From assembly GCF_016125955.1 (NCBI RefSeq), contig NZ_JADEVE010000244.1, positions 1-64,000 of the forward strand: a stretch of 64,000 bases of DNA, in the 5' to 3' direction. The notes beneath the pieces are model-generated. The model saw nothing but the letters and a program-made list of their open reading frames with translations. It was not told the DNA's origin and did not search any database. Shown piece after piece: positions 16,422 to 25,470 of the stretch. The stretch is from Acetomicrobium sp. S15 = DSM 107314 (GTDB taxonomy: Bacteria > Synergistota > Synergistia > Synergistales > Thermosynergistaceae). Both the position numbers and the translations under genes were made by a program. Every line of letters starts with the position of its first letter. The first letter of the stretch is position 1.

Positions 16422-17819
16422 GTGATTGAGTTGTTGAAAAAGTTCATTAAAGTGGGGATCTTGCTTCTGCTAGGAATGCTCGCGGTAGGCTTGCCGCTTG
16501 AAGCTCTCGCTGCCACTTCGAGCGACCCCTTCACGGGGAATCCGATAGCGAAGATCGCTCAAAGCGCCTCTCCGGCGGTGGTCAACATCGATACCGAGAC
16601 CCTCGTTAGGCAGCCCGTGTTTCCCTTCATCGACGATCCTTTCTTCAGGCAGTTTTTCGGGGAGGAGTGGCAACGATTCTCACAGGTCATTCCGATGAAG
16701 GGGAAAGGCTCGGGGTTTATAGTATCTAAAGAAGGTCACATACTGACCAACAATCATGTGGTCGAGGGAGCGGACAAGATCACCGTTACCTTGTCAGACG
16801 GCAGACAGTTCGATGCGAAAATCGTGGGGAGAGACCCGACCTTTGACCTCGCCGTGATAAAGATCACAGCGAGCGATCTTCCGGTACTATCTCTGGGCGA
16901 TTCCGATGCGATTCAAGTAGGCGAATGGGTTGTTGCCATAGGAAACCCCTTCGGTTTGGAGCATACTGTCACGGTTGGTGTGATATCGGCGAAGAACCGA
17001 TCGATCAGAGCTGGGAATCTCAGCTTCGACGGATTTTTGCAGACGGATGCGGCCATAAACCCGGGCAACAGCGGCGGTCCGCTCTTGGACCTCGACGGCA
17101 AGGTCGTAGGCATAAACACGGCCATCATCCCTTACGCTCAAGGTATAGGCTTTGCCATACCGGTGAACATGGCCAAGAGCGTCATGGACGATCTCGTATC
17201 TTATGGAAGGGTGCGACGAGGTTGGCTCGGCGTTTACCTTCAACCCCTCACTAAGGACTTCGCCAAAGCTTATGGTATAAAGATCGACAAGGGTGCGGTA
17301 GTGGCCGATGTGGTATCCGGTTCCCCTGCAGATAAAGCCGGCATAAAGCGAGGGGACGTGATAACGGGCATCGATGGCGCAGAGATCAAAGATCCTCAAG
17401 ATCTGGTTTTTCAGATACGCAAGCGCATGGCAGGAGATAGAGTGAACCTCGAAGTCGTAAACCAGAGCGGGCGCAGGAGCATTGCCGTGACTTTGGGAGA
17501 GATACCGGGGCAGTCCGAAGAGCCTCGCACGCGCAGGACATCGCTTGAGGAGAGCCTCGGCGTAGAAGTGTCTCCCGTGACTCCTACTCTTAAAGAGGAA
17601 TTTAGTCTGCCAGACCAGAGAGGCCTGGTGGTGACGAAGGTAAAATCCGGCTCACCGGCCGATCGCGTCGGTCTTCGAGAGGGAGACATGATACTTGAAG
17701 CCAACGGCTCTGCGATTGAGAGCGTAGAAGACCTGGAGCGCGCCTCTCAAAGCAGGGACATCGTCGTCCTTCTGGTGTGGCGCAATGGGCGAACGTTCTT
17801 CGTCTCCCTGCGACCTTAA
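16422..17819 (+). CDS. HtrA/DegP-type periplasmic serine protease with two PDZ domains
   Basis: The 465-residue Do-family protease/chaperone is exported by a signal peptide (about 1-31, LPLEALAAT). The catalytic triad is intact: His112 (TNNHVV), Asp142 (DLAVIKI) and Ser217 (GNSGGPL). Two PDZ domains follow (GWLGVYLQPLTKDF onward, and from about 385, RGLVVTKVKSGSPADRVG), as in DegP/DegQ. It handles misfolded envelope proteins. The GTG at 16422 is given, but the ggggg ribosome-binding site fits TTG at 16431 or 16434 better. It is followed by guaA after 34 bp. Confidence 0.93.
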   Translation: MIELLKKFIKVGILLLLGMLAVGLPLEALAATSSDPFTGNPIAKIAQSASPAVVNIDTETLVRQPVFPFIDDPFFRQFFGEEWQRFSQVIPMKGKGSGFIVSKEGHILTNNHVVEGADKITVTLSDGRQFDAKIVGRDPTFDLAVIKITASDLPVLSLGDSDAIQVGEWVVAIGNPFGLEHTVTVGVISAKNRSIRAGNLSFDGFLQTDAAINPGNSGGPLLDLDGKVVGINTAIIPYAQGIGFAIPVNMAKSVMDDLVSYGRVRRGWLGVYLQPLTKDFAKAYGIKIDKGAVVADVVSGSPADKAGIKRGDVITGIDGAEIKDPQDLVFQIRKRMAGDRVNLEVVNQSGRRSIAVTLGEIPGQSEEPRTRRTSLEESLGVEVSPVTPTLKEEFSLPDQRGLVVTKVKSGSPADRVGLREGDMILEANGSAIESVEDLERASQSRDIVVLLVWRNGRTFFVSLRP

Positions 17820-17853
17820 GACAAGGGTTGAGACTCCTTCGGAGGTGCATCGC

Positions 17854-19398
17854 TTGAAGACAAGAGATGTAATAGTGATCTTGGACTGCGGCTCTCAGTA
17901 TACTCAGCTCATAGCGAGGAGGATCAGAGAACTCCGTGTCTTTAGCGAGATTCTTCCGTGGGATGCGCCTGTAGAGGAAATCCGATCGAGGAGCCCCAAG
18001 GGCATCGTAATTTCGGGAAGCCCGATGAGCGTTACGATTCCTGGGGCTCCCACGTTACCTCGTGACTTTTTGGAAATCGGCGTTCCCATCTTGGGCATCT
18101 GCTATGGGATGCAGTTGTTGTCTTTCCTTCTGGGCGGCAAGGTGGAGAGGGCAGAGGCGGCGGAATACGGGCGCGCTCAAGTTGAGGTCGAAGACGAAGG
18201 CTCTCCGCTATTTCGCGATCTCCCCCAGCGCTTTTGTGTGTGGATGAGCCATGGAGACTCGGTGGCCTGGCTTCCGCCACATGTGCGCGTCTTGGCTAAG
18301 AGTGAAGGCGGTTTGCCGGCCGCTATAGGCGTTCCAGAGAAGCGCATCTGGGGTCTGCAGTTCCATCCGGAAGTGGTCCATACGACATATGGCGTCGAGA
18401 TCTTGAAGAACTTTCTCTTTGAGATATGCGGGTGTGACCCTTCGTGGGATTTGGGCGACTGGGTCAAGGAGAAGGTGGATGAAATTGCGAAAACGGTAGG
18501 AGATGGGAGCGTACTCTCGGCCCTTTCCGGCGGTGTGGACTCCACCGTGGCCGCAGTGCTTACGAGGAGGGCAATAGGAGATAGGCTTCATTGCGTCTTT
18601 GTAAACAATGGCCTCTTGCGCCTGAATGAGGCGGAAAGCGTGCTCTCCGTTTATCGGCAGGAGTTAAATCTCAACGTCCAGTATGTGGACGCTTCGGAAG
18701 AGTTCCTCACCGCTTTGCAGGGCATTACAGACCCCGAGGGCAAGCGTAAAGCGGTGGGAGAAACCTTTATACGCGTCTTCGAGAGAGAGGCGAAAAGGAT
18801 CGGTCGCACGGAGTGGCTCCTCCAGGGGACGCTTTACCCGGATGTGATAGAGAGCGGACATCGCGGCAGAGGGGCCTCTGTAATAAAGACGCATCACAAC
18901 GTCGGCGGACTGCCGAAGGATATGAAATTTAAGCTCTTGGAACCGTTGAGGGATCTCTTCAAAGACGAGGTCCGCGCTATAGGGGCTATCTTAGGCGTGC
19001 CGAATACAATATTGCGGCGCCATCCCTTTCCCGGCCCTGGCTTGGCCGTGAGGTGTTTGGGAGAGGTGACGCGGGAAAAGTTGGAGCTGCTGCGGCGGGC
19101 CGATGCCATATTTCTTGAGGAGTTGGATTCTGCAGGTTTTTACGATAAGGTGTGGCAAGCCTTCTGCGTCCTCCTCCCCGTTAAGAGCGTCGGCGTGATG
19201 GGGGATGAACGCACCTATGGCCATCCTGTGGTATTGCGAGCGATCGAGTCTCAAGATGGGATGACGGCGGATTGGGCCTACTTGGACCGTCAACTGCTCG
19301 ATAAGGTGGCACGGCGCATATGTAACGAAGTTAAGGGCATCAACAGGGTGGTCTTGGATTTGACCAGCAAGCCGCCGGCGACGATAGAGTGGGAGTGA
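17854..19398 (+). CDS. guaA: GMP synthase (glutamine-hydrolysing)
   Basis: Converts XMP to GMP with glutamine and ATP, the last step of GMP synthesis. The N-terminal class I amidotransferase has Cys83 in GICYGMQ and the QFHPEVVHT His/Glu pair. The ATP-pyrophosphatase domain starts near 190 with the P-loop SGGVDST, and the dimerisation domain carries HHNVGGLP and the final KPPATIEWE. At 514 residues it is full length. TTG at 17854 is chosen for the ggaggtg site; an upstream opening would overlap htrA. The gene overlaps rnr by 10 bp. Confidence 0.96.
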   Translation: MKTRDVIVILDCGSQYTQLIARRIRELRVFSEILPWDAPVEEIRSRSPKGIVISGSPMSVTIPGAPTLPRDFLEIGVPILGICYGMQLLSFLLGGKVERAEAAEYGRAQVEVEDEGSPLFRDLPQRFCVWMSHGDSVAWLPPHVRVLAKSEGGLPAAIGVPEKRIWGLQFHPEVVHTTYGVEILKNFLFEICGCDPSWDLGDWVKEKVDEIAKTVGDGSVLSALSGGVDSTVAAVLTRRAIGDRLHCVFVNNGLLRLNEAESVLSVYRQELNLNVQYVDASEEFLTALQGITDPEGKRKAVGETFIRVFEREAKRIGRTEWLLQGTLYPDVIESGHRGRGASVIKTHHNVGGLPKDMKFKLLEPLRDLFKDEVRAIGAILGVPNTILRRHPFPGPGLAVRCLGEVTREKLELLRRADAIFLEELDSAGFYDKVWQAFCVLLPVKSVGVMGDERTYGHPVVLRAIESQDGMTADWAYLDRQLLDKVARRICNEVKGINRVVLDLTSKPPATIEWE

Positions 19399-21491
19399 GG
19401 GAAGTGCTCTCCAAGGAGCGCCTCGTGAAGTATTTGAGCGGCCGCAATTACGAACCCTCGACAGCCGAAGAGATCGCTTCGGCTTTGTCCGTTTCGCCGC
19501 AGGAATTTCGGGAACTCGAGAAAGTGCTGAAGGAGCTCGAAGACGACGGCCTTGTATTTAAAAGCCGCCGTGGTCGGTATCTTTGGTGTGAGCGCAACCA
19601 CATAGTTGTCGGGCGCCTTCAGGTGCATCCTCAAGGGTTCGCCTTTCTCATACCGGAGAAGGAGGGTTCGCCTGACATATTCGTGCCGCCGGATCAGAAA
19701 GGTGATGCCATCCACGGAGATCGTGTTTTGGTGCGCTATCACAGAGAAAAAGGCAAACGGCTGGTCGGCGGCGTTGTTAAAGTGCTTCAGCGAAGCACAA
19801 AGCGCATAGTCGGTACTGTGCGCGCCGCCGACTCCGTCCTTTACGTAGTCCCTTTGGAGAAACGCTATGCTTTCGTCGTCGCGCTCTCGGGCGAATCTGG
19901 GCGAGTTGTCTCGTCCGGCGATGTGGTGGTCTGCGAAATCGCGCACTATCCCACGCCCTTTGAACCAGCCTTCGGCGCGATCGTGCGCAGGATAGGCAAA
20001 GAAGGCGAACGAGGTGTGGATGTAAAGGCCCTGATGGAACACTTCGGCGTGGAGGAAGACTTCCCCGAGGCTGCATGGGATGAAGCGGAGCACCTGTTGG
20101 GAATGGAAAACGCCGTTGAAGCGGAGGGGCGCGTCGATTTTCGCAATTGGGCTACCCTTACGATAGACCCCGAGGAAGCCAAAGATTTCGACGATGCTAT
20201 CTCTGTCGAGGCGACGAACGATGGCTGGCATGTGGCGGTGCACATAGCGGATGTGGCTCATTATGTGCGCGAGGGGAGCGCCCTCGACGAGGAAGCCAAA
20301 GAAAGAGGATTTTCCGTATATTTGGTAGATCGGGTAGCGCCGATGCTTCCACCCCAGCTCTCCTCAAACCTCTGCAGCCTCAAAGAGGGAGAGGATCGCT
20401 ACGCTATCGCAGTCGACGCGCATTTGGACGGCGAAGGAGGGGTCAAAGGGTATAGGATCGTAAGAAGCGTTATCAACGTCGATCGAAGGCTCACTTACGA
20501 TGAGGCGCAGCGCGCTCTCGATGGGATTTTACCACTCGAGGCGCCTCTTCAGCACGTGCTCGAAGAGGCGAGCAAGCTGGCTCGCCGACTCTACGAGAGG
20601 CGTTTGGAGGATGGGATGCTCGAATTCGATCTCCCCGAAGTCGAGGTGGATCTCGATACTTCGGGGTGTCCTGTGGCGATCAGAGTTTTAGAGCGCCGTT
20701 GGAGTTATAAGGTTATAGAACACCTGATGATAATGGCCAATTCTCTCGTAGCAGATCACCTCTTCGGTCTTGGCGTCCCAGCCCTTTATCGCATACATGA
20801 AAGGCCGAACGCGGAAAAGCTCGAGCAATTACGGGCGCTTTTGATCGTTTTGGGCCTTCGCCTTCGTGCGCTTCGTCCGAAGCACAAAGACATTCTCGAA
20901 CTGCTGAAACTTGTGGAAGGGAGGCCTCAGAAACGCTTGGTTCACACGTTGCTTCTGCGCTCGCTGCCGCGGGCCAGATATGCCCCTGAAGCCCTTTCCC
21001 ACTTTGGGCTCGCCCTGAAGCGATATCTTCACTTCACCTCTCCTATTCGCCGTTATGCTGACCTTTTGGTACACCGCATTGTCGGCCTTCTCCTCGACGG
21101 AGGCTTGGCTCAAGAGATAGAGCGCTTTCGAAACGAAACGGCCTCCGTGGCCGCGCACCTTTCCGCTCGAGAGGATGTTGTCGATGAGGCGGAGAGGGAG
21201 TCGGTCCGCCTGAAGCTCCTACAATATATGGAGCGTCACGTCGGGGACGTTTTTTCAGGGGTGATCTCCGGCGTGGTGTCCACAGGATTTTTTGTGGAGT
21301 TGGAGAACTCCGCGGAGGGCTTTGTGCACGTCTCTTCGTTGGACGATGACTACTACATTTACGATGAAAGACAGATGGCGCTCGTTGGGCGCCGCCGCGG
21401 CAGGATTTATCGCCTCGGCGATCCTCTTCGCGTCCTTGTGGCTAAGGTAGATAGAGGCATGGGAAGGTTGGATCTGGAAATATCGCGCTAA
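19389..21491 (+). CDS. rnr: ribonuclease R (RNB family 3'-5' exoribonuclease)
   Basis: The 700-residue enzyme degrades structured RNA processively. It has an N-terminal winged-helix/OB region, two cold-shock domains (GRLQVHPQGFAFLIP is the first), and an RNB catalytic domain with the Mg-binding series TIDPEEAKDFDDAIS near residue 262. The typical HFTSPIRRYADLLVHR block and a C-terminal S1 domain (GDVFSGVISGVVSTGFFVEL) follow. RNase R also acts in tmRNA-linked decay, and smpB-ssrA lie at the right end of this window. The GTG start overlaps the guaA stop. Confidence 0.95.
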   Translation: MGVREVLSKERLVKYLSGRNYEPSTAEEIASALSVSPQEFRELEKVLKELEDDGLVFKSRRGRYLWCERNHIVVGRLQVHPQGFAFLIPEKEGSPDIFVPPDQKGDAIHGDRVLVRYHREKGKRLVGGVVKVLQRSTKRIVGTVRAADSVLYVVPLEKRYAFVVALSGESGRVVSSGDVVVCEIAHYPTPFEPAFGAIVRRIGKEGERGVDVKALMEHFGVEEDFPEAAWDEAEHLLGMENAVEAEGRVDFRNWATLTIDPEEAKDFDDAISVEATNDGWHVAVHIADVAHYVREGSALDEEAKERGFSVYLVDRVAPMLPPQLSSNLCSLKEGEDRYAIAVDAHLDGEGGVKGYRIVRSVINVDRRLTYDEAQRALDGILPLEAPLQHVLEEASKLARRLYERRLEDGMLEFDLPEVEVDLDTSGCPVAIRVLERRWSYKVIEHLMIMANSLVADHLFGLGVPALYRIHERPNAEKLEQLRALLIVLGLRLRALRPKHKDILELLKLVEGRPQKRLVHTLLLRSLPRARYAPEALSHFGLALKRYLHFTSPIRRYADLLVHRIVGLLLDGGLAQEIERFRNETASVAAHLSAREDVVDEAERESVRLKLLQYMERHVGDVFSGVISGVVSTGFFVELENSAEGFVHVSSLDDDYYIYDERQMALVGRRRGRIYRLGDPLRVLVAKVDRGMGRLDLEISR

Positions 21492-21506
21492 AGGGGGTGT
21501 TTTTGG

Positions 21507-22598
21507 GTGGAATACGATGAAGTGGGTTCATACGAAAGAAGGAGGAAGGGTTTTTTGCCCTTCGGCCTGGTATTTGCTCTGTTGGCATTTTTAGCTTATA
21601 GCGTAACGCAACCGCTCTTGCGCCCGATAGCGTGGTCCGTGTTGCTCACCTTCTTCGTCCGTCCCTTTTATAGCTTCCTTTACGAGCGTTTTTTTCTGGG
21701 GCGTTGGAAGGGCGTAGCCGCGGCCATTACGACTATTTTAGTGCTGGTGGTCATCGTCGTGCCGGTGGTCACCATAGGATTGCTCCTCGTAAGGGAGGGA
21801 ATAAACGTAATCAGTGCCCTCCCTGGCGTCGTAACCAAGTTAGGAGAGATGGACCTATCCTTCGTCTTGAATTATCTGCCGCCGCAGGTTGCCGAGGCCG
21901 TTAAACCTTATCTCGTAGATTTGAGCTATCTCAACGATATGCTGCTCAGGACTGCCCGTTGGGTAGCCACATGGTTGGCCAGCACCTCAAGGGATGTGAT
22001 GGGCAACGTCTTTCGCCTCTTCTATAACTTGTTTGCGCTGACGATTGTGTCATTTTACATACTGCGCGACGGGCACCTCATATTGAAGTATGTAGACGAT
22101 ATACTGCCATTGCCCAAAAACGAGCGTGAGGCCATCTTTGAACGCGGCAGGGCCATGCTCTCCGCCGTGCTTTACGGGGTGACCTTGACTGCGGGCATCC
22201 AGGCCTCTTTGGGTGGCCTAGGCTGGTGGTATGTGGGCTTGCCATCGCCGCTGTTGTTCGGCGGCGTGATGTTCGTGACGGCTATGATACCCTTTATCGG
22301 CACCCCGATAGTGCTACTTCCCGGGGCTTTATATCTTTTCCTGGTGGGGCAGTGGAGCCAGGCTGCAATGCTGGCTGCGTGGTCCTTATTGGTGGTGAGC
22401 ACTGTCGATAATTTTATACGCCCATACTTCATCTCAGAAGGAAGCAAGGTTCACATGTTAGTCGCCTTTATCGGGGGAGTCGGAGGATTGGCGGCGTGGG
22501 GCTTCCTGGGGCTCTTCCTCGGCCCTATCATCGTCACTTTGTTCGTGTTTTTCTTAGATAGCTACAGGCGCGTATGGCATGCCATGCGCGGCGCCTGA
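21507..22598 (+). CDS. AI-2E family transporter (YdiK/TqsA-type permease)
   Basis: The 363-residue polytopic membrane protein has about seven hydrophobic segments and the family pattern: LLRPIAWSVLLTFFVRPFY near the N terminus, the FYILRDGHLI motif, and the C-terminal TVDNFIRPYFISEGSKVHM then GFLGLFLGPIIV. Members were first linked to autoinducer-2 export, but many act as Na+/H+ antiporters or have unknown substrates. Nothing here fixes the substrate. The GTG at 21507 has aaaggggg upstream. It is co-oriented with rnr 15 bp upstream and mobB 18 bp downstream. Confidence 0.88.
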   Translation: MEYDEVGSYERRRKGFLPFGLVFALLAFLAYSVTQPLLRPIAWSVLLTFFVRPFYSFLYERFFLGRWKGVAAAITTILVLVVIVVPVVTIGLLLVREGINVISALPGVVTKLGEMDLSFVLNYLPPQVAEAVKPYLVDLSYLNDMLLRTARWVATWLASTSRDVMGNVFRLFYNLFALTIVSFYILRDGHLILKYVDDILPLPKNEREAIFERGRAMLSAVLYGVTLTAGIQASLGGLGWWYVGLPSPLLFGGVMFVTAMIPFIGTPIVLLPGALYLFLVGQWSQAAMLAAWSLLVVSTVDNFIRPYFISEGSKVHMLVAFIGGVGGLAAWGFLGLFLGPIIVTLFVFFLDSYRRVWHAMRGA

Positions 22599-22616
22599 TC
22601 GCTTGGGGGTGCCTCA

Positions 22617-23264
22617 ATGCCATTTGCTGTGGCGGTGTGCGGTTTTAAGGATAGCGGCAAATCGACGCTTTGTTACAAGCTGTTGGAGGGCTTGCGTTCA
22701 AAGGGCCTCCGGGTGGCTTACGTTAAGCGCACTCAGGAGGAGGTCTTATCTCCCGCTGGTACGGACAGCGGAGACGGCGCCGCCTTGGGCTTCGAGACGC
22801 TGCTTTGGGGGCGCGATGGTGTCAGATGTGAGGCGAAGGGCGCCGCTTTCGATATTTCCTTCTTGACGGTTCGTTTCTTCTCTGAAGCGGATTTTATCCT
22901 CGTGGAGGGGGGGAAGGAGCTCTCTTTGCCTAAAATTTGGGTGGGACCTCCCGGTTCTTCACCGCCTGGGGTGAAGGGAATCTTGGCTTACTATCATAGT
23001 GAGTCTCCGTCAAATGGCGTTCTCTCCTTTCGCCGCGGCGAAGAAGAAGCGATGATTGAGTGGTTATACGGTTTACAGCAGCAAAGGGCATCGGCCTCAT
23101 TGAGGCTGTATCTGGACTATAGAGAATTGCCTTTAAAAGACTTCGTGGCCGACATGATCGCGGGGGGATTGAGGGGGATGATAATGGCGCTCAAAGGCGG
23201 CGAGGCTGTCAAGCGTGGCGCTTTTGTATATCTGCGTGGCGACAAAACTGGGGGAGAACGATAG
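22617..23264 (+). CDS. MobB-like P-loop NTPase with a C-terminal extension
   Basis: The 215-residue protein begins with the MobB-type P-loop (VCGFKDSGKSTL, about 6-17) and keeps the family spacing VKRTQEEVLSPAGTDS and FILVEGGKELSLPKI. MobB is the GTP-binding adaptor in molybdenum/tungsten guanine-dinucleotide cofactor synthesis. The last 60 residues (RLYLDYRELPLKDFVADMIA and beyond) are not part of classical MobB and contain no cysteine cluster. No other molybdopterin gene lies in the window, so the role is open. The ATG follows ggggtgcctca. Confidence 0.7.
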   Translation: MPFAVAVCGFKDSGKSTLCYKLLEGLRSKGLRVAYVKRTQEEVLSPAGTDSGDGAALGFETLLWGRDGVRCEAKGAAFDISFLTVRFFSEADFILVEGGKELSLPKIWVGPPGSSPPGVKGILAYYHSESPSNGVLSFRRGEEEAMIEWLYGLQQQRASASLRLYLDYRELPLKDFVADMIAGGLRGMIMALKGGEAVKRGAFVYLRGDKTGGER

Positions 23265-23293
23265 AAAATTATATAAAAAAGCAAGATTTATAC

Positions 23294-23299
23294 TATAAT
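23294..23299 (+). promoter_or_regulatory. candidate -10 element for hppA
   Basis: A perfect tataat lies in an AT-rich stretch 60 bp before hppA. The bases at the -35 position (around 23271-23276) are poor, so the promoter is tentative or needs an activator. Confidence 0.35.
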
Positions 23300-23358
23300 T
23301 AACCTCGTCTTTTGCTCTTACAGCATTTCGCGATCTCTGGAGGAGGGATTTTCAACAA

Positions 23359-25317
23359 ATGAACGGCTATGTGTTGTGGCTGACCGGAGGTACTGGTGTT
23401 TTGGCGCTTGTCTTTGCTATTCTGGCAGTGGGGCGCATTGGCGCTATGGAGGTGAAGATCGAGAGAGTCAAAGAGCTCTCCGAGATCGTCCACAGAGGCG
23501 CCATGACCTTTTTATACCGGGAGTACAAGGCCCTCATTCCCTTTGTATTGCTCGTGGGAGCGCTATTGGCCTGGAAGGCCTCCTTCCCTCTCGCTGTCTC
23601 TTTCGTTTTCGGTGCCTTTTGCAGCGCTTTGGCAGGTTTCTTGGGGATGCGCGTTGCCACGAGGGCCAATGGCAATACGGCTTACGCGGCGACTGCCGGT
23701 ATGAACCAAGCCCTGCAGGTGGCCTTTACTGGCGGTGTTGTAATGGGGATGTTCGTCGTGGGGATAGGGATTTTGGGCGTGGTATTGGCTTACTGGCTTT
23801 ATGGTGACCCTAATATAATCACAGGTTTCGGCTTCGGTGCTAGTTCTATAGCGTTGTTCGCACGCGTCGGCGGGGGTATCTACACGAAGGCTGCAGATAT
23901 GGGGGCTGACCTGGTCGGCAAAGTGGAGGCGGGCATTCCAGAAGACGACCCAAGGAATCCGGCCGTTATAGCGGATAACGTCGGCGACAACGTGGGTGAC
24001 ATAGCTGGGATGGGGGCCGATCTATTCGAGTCATACGTGAACTCCATCATAGCCGCTATGGCTCTTGGCGTGGTAGCTTTCGGTCCAACGGGAGCAGCGT
24101 ATCCGCTATTGCTCGCTGGAAGCGGCATAGTCTCCGCCGTTTTGGGCACGTTTTTCGTCCGGGTGAAGGAGGGCGGCGATCCTCAGTTCGCTTTGAGGAA
24201 GGGGACGATAGCCACCGGCCTATTCATGATGATCGGCGCATTCCTCGTCACGCGTGCCCTTTTTGGCGATATCGCCCTCTTTTGGTCTGTCCTGGGAGGG
24301 GTCATCCTGGGCGTGGCGATAGGGTATGTCACGGAGTTTTATACTTCTATAGGTTCAAAACCGGTGCGTCAAATTGCCGAGTCAGCTGCAACGGGACATG
24401 CCACCAACATCTTGTCGGGCATTTCTGTGGGCATGATGTCCACGGCAATACCGGTATTGCTCATATGTGCGGCGGTGCTGATAGGTTACAAATTCGGCGG
24501 ACTTTACGGCATCGCATGCTCTGCTGTGGGAATGCTCTCGATAACTGGGATGACCTTGTCTGTGGATGCCTATGGCCCAATAGCGGACAATGCCGGGGGT
24601 ATAGCCCAGATGAGCCAATTGCCTCCATCTGTACGTCAGATCACGGACAGATTAGATGCTGTTGGCAACACCACCGCTGCCATAGGAAAGGGATTGGCAA
24701 TAGGGTCAGCTGCACTGACAGCCTTAGCGCTATTTGCGACTTATGCCACTGCGGTGCGGCTCGATCACATAGATCTCAACGACCCGATGGTGATGGCTGG
24801 TCTTTTTATAGGTGGCATGTTGCCGTTCCTCTTCTCTTCTATGGCGATCATGGCCGTTGGAAGAGCTGCCCAGTCGATGATCGACGAGGTGCGCCGTCAG
24901 TTTAGGGAGATCACGGGTCTCATGGAAGGCAGTGCCCAGCCAGAATACGAGCGCTGCGTAGATATATCGACTGCCGCAGCGCTGAAGGAAATGTTAGTGC
25001 CTGGCCTTATGGCGGTGGTGGCTCCTATAGCCGTAGGGCTGCTTTTGGGTCCCGGGGCGCTTGGTGGGCTGTTGGGAGGATCCATAATTACGGGTGTGAT
25101 GTTGGCCATATTCATGGCCAACGCCGGTGGAGCTTGGGATAATGCCAAAAAATACATCGAGGAAGGGCACTTCGGCGGCAAGGGCACGCCCTCTCACGCA
25201 GCGGCAGTGGTGGGTGACACCGTGGGGGATCCGTTCAAAGATACGGCGGGGCCAAGCCTCAACATCCTCATTAAGCTCATGTCTGTTATCGCTGTAGTTT
25301 TGGCGCCGCTTCTGTGA
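23359..25317 (+). CDS. hppA: membrane-bound ion-pumping pyrophosphatase, K+-dependent type
   Basis: The 652-residue enzyme couples PPi hydrolysis to H+ and/or Na+ export. It has about 16 membrane spans and the catalytic loops [52 protein letters not shown] and [14 protein letters not shown]. The motif [10 protein letters not shown] carries Ala where K+-independent enzymes have Lys, placing it in the K+-requiring group; Na+ versus H+ cannot be decided from the sequence alone. It recovers energy from biosynthetic pyrophosphate. It ends the operon-like run and is followed by a strong hairpin. Confidence 0.95.
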   Translation: MNGYVLWLTGGTGVLALVFAILAVGRIGAMEVKIERVKELSEIVHRGAMTFLYREYKALIPFVLLVGALLAWKASFPLAVSFVFGAFCSALAGFLGMRVATRANGNTAYAATAGMNQALQVAFTGGVVMGMFVVGIGILGVVLAYWLYGDPNIITGFGFGASSIALFARVGGGIYTKAADMGADLVGKVEAGIPEDDPRNPAVIADNVGDNVGDIAGMGADLFESYVNSIIAAMALGVVAFGPTGAAYPLLLAGSGIVSAVLGTFFVRVKEGGDPQFALRKGTIATGLFMMIGAFLVTRALFGDIALFWSVLGGVILGVAIGYVTEFYTSIGSKPVRQIAESAATGHATNILSGISVGMMSTAIPVLLICAAVLIGYKFGGLYGIACSAVGMLSITGMTLSVDAYGPIADNAGGIAQMSQLPPSVRQITDRLDAVGNTTAAIGKGLAIGSAALTALALFATYATAVRLDHIDLNDPMVMAGLFIGGMLPFLFSSMAIMAVGRAAQSMIDEVRRQFREITGLMEGSAQPEYERCVDISTAAALKEMLVPGLMAVVAPIAVGLLLGPGALGGLLGGSIITGVMLAIFMANAGGAWDNAKKYIEEGHFGGKGTPSHAAAVVGDTVGDPFKDTAGPSLNILIKLMSVIAVVLAPLL

Positions 25318-25368
25318 GTGTGGGTATTGAAACAGGTGCTGGGTGAAGACTAACGCCTCGCTTGGTGG

Positions 25369-25402
25369 AGTGCCGGATAAGCTCGGACTTTATCCGGCAC
25401 TT
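25369..25402 (+). terminator. hairpin terminator after hppA
   Basis: agtgccggataa (25369-25380) and ttatccggcact (25390-25401) form a perfect 12-bp stem with a 9-base loop. The following bases are ttctgtgctttt rather than a continuous T-run, so termination may be partial. It lies 69 bp before dnaG. Confidence 0.6.
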
Positions 25403-25470
25403 CTGTGCTTTTCGACATGGTTAAAGGCCGTATGTGCGAAGTACGTGTCGAGCAGTAGGGGATGGCATAT

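Noticed and set aside
19290-20261. A 323-residue minus-strand reading frame
   Set aside because: It lies inside rnr and guaA and shows no family features; a shadow of high-GC codons.
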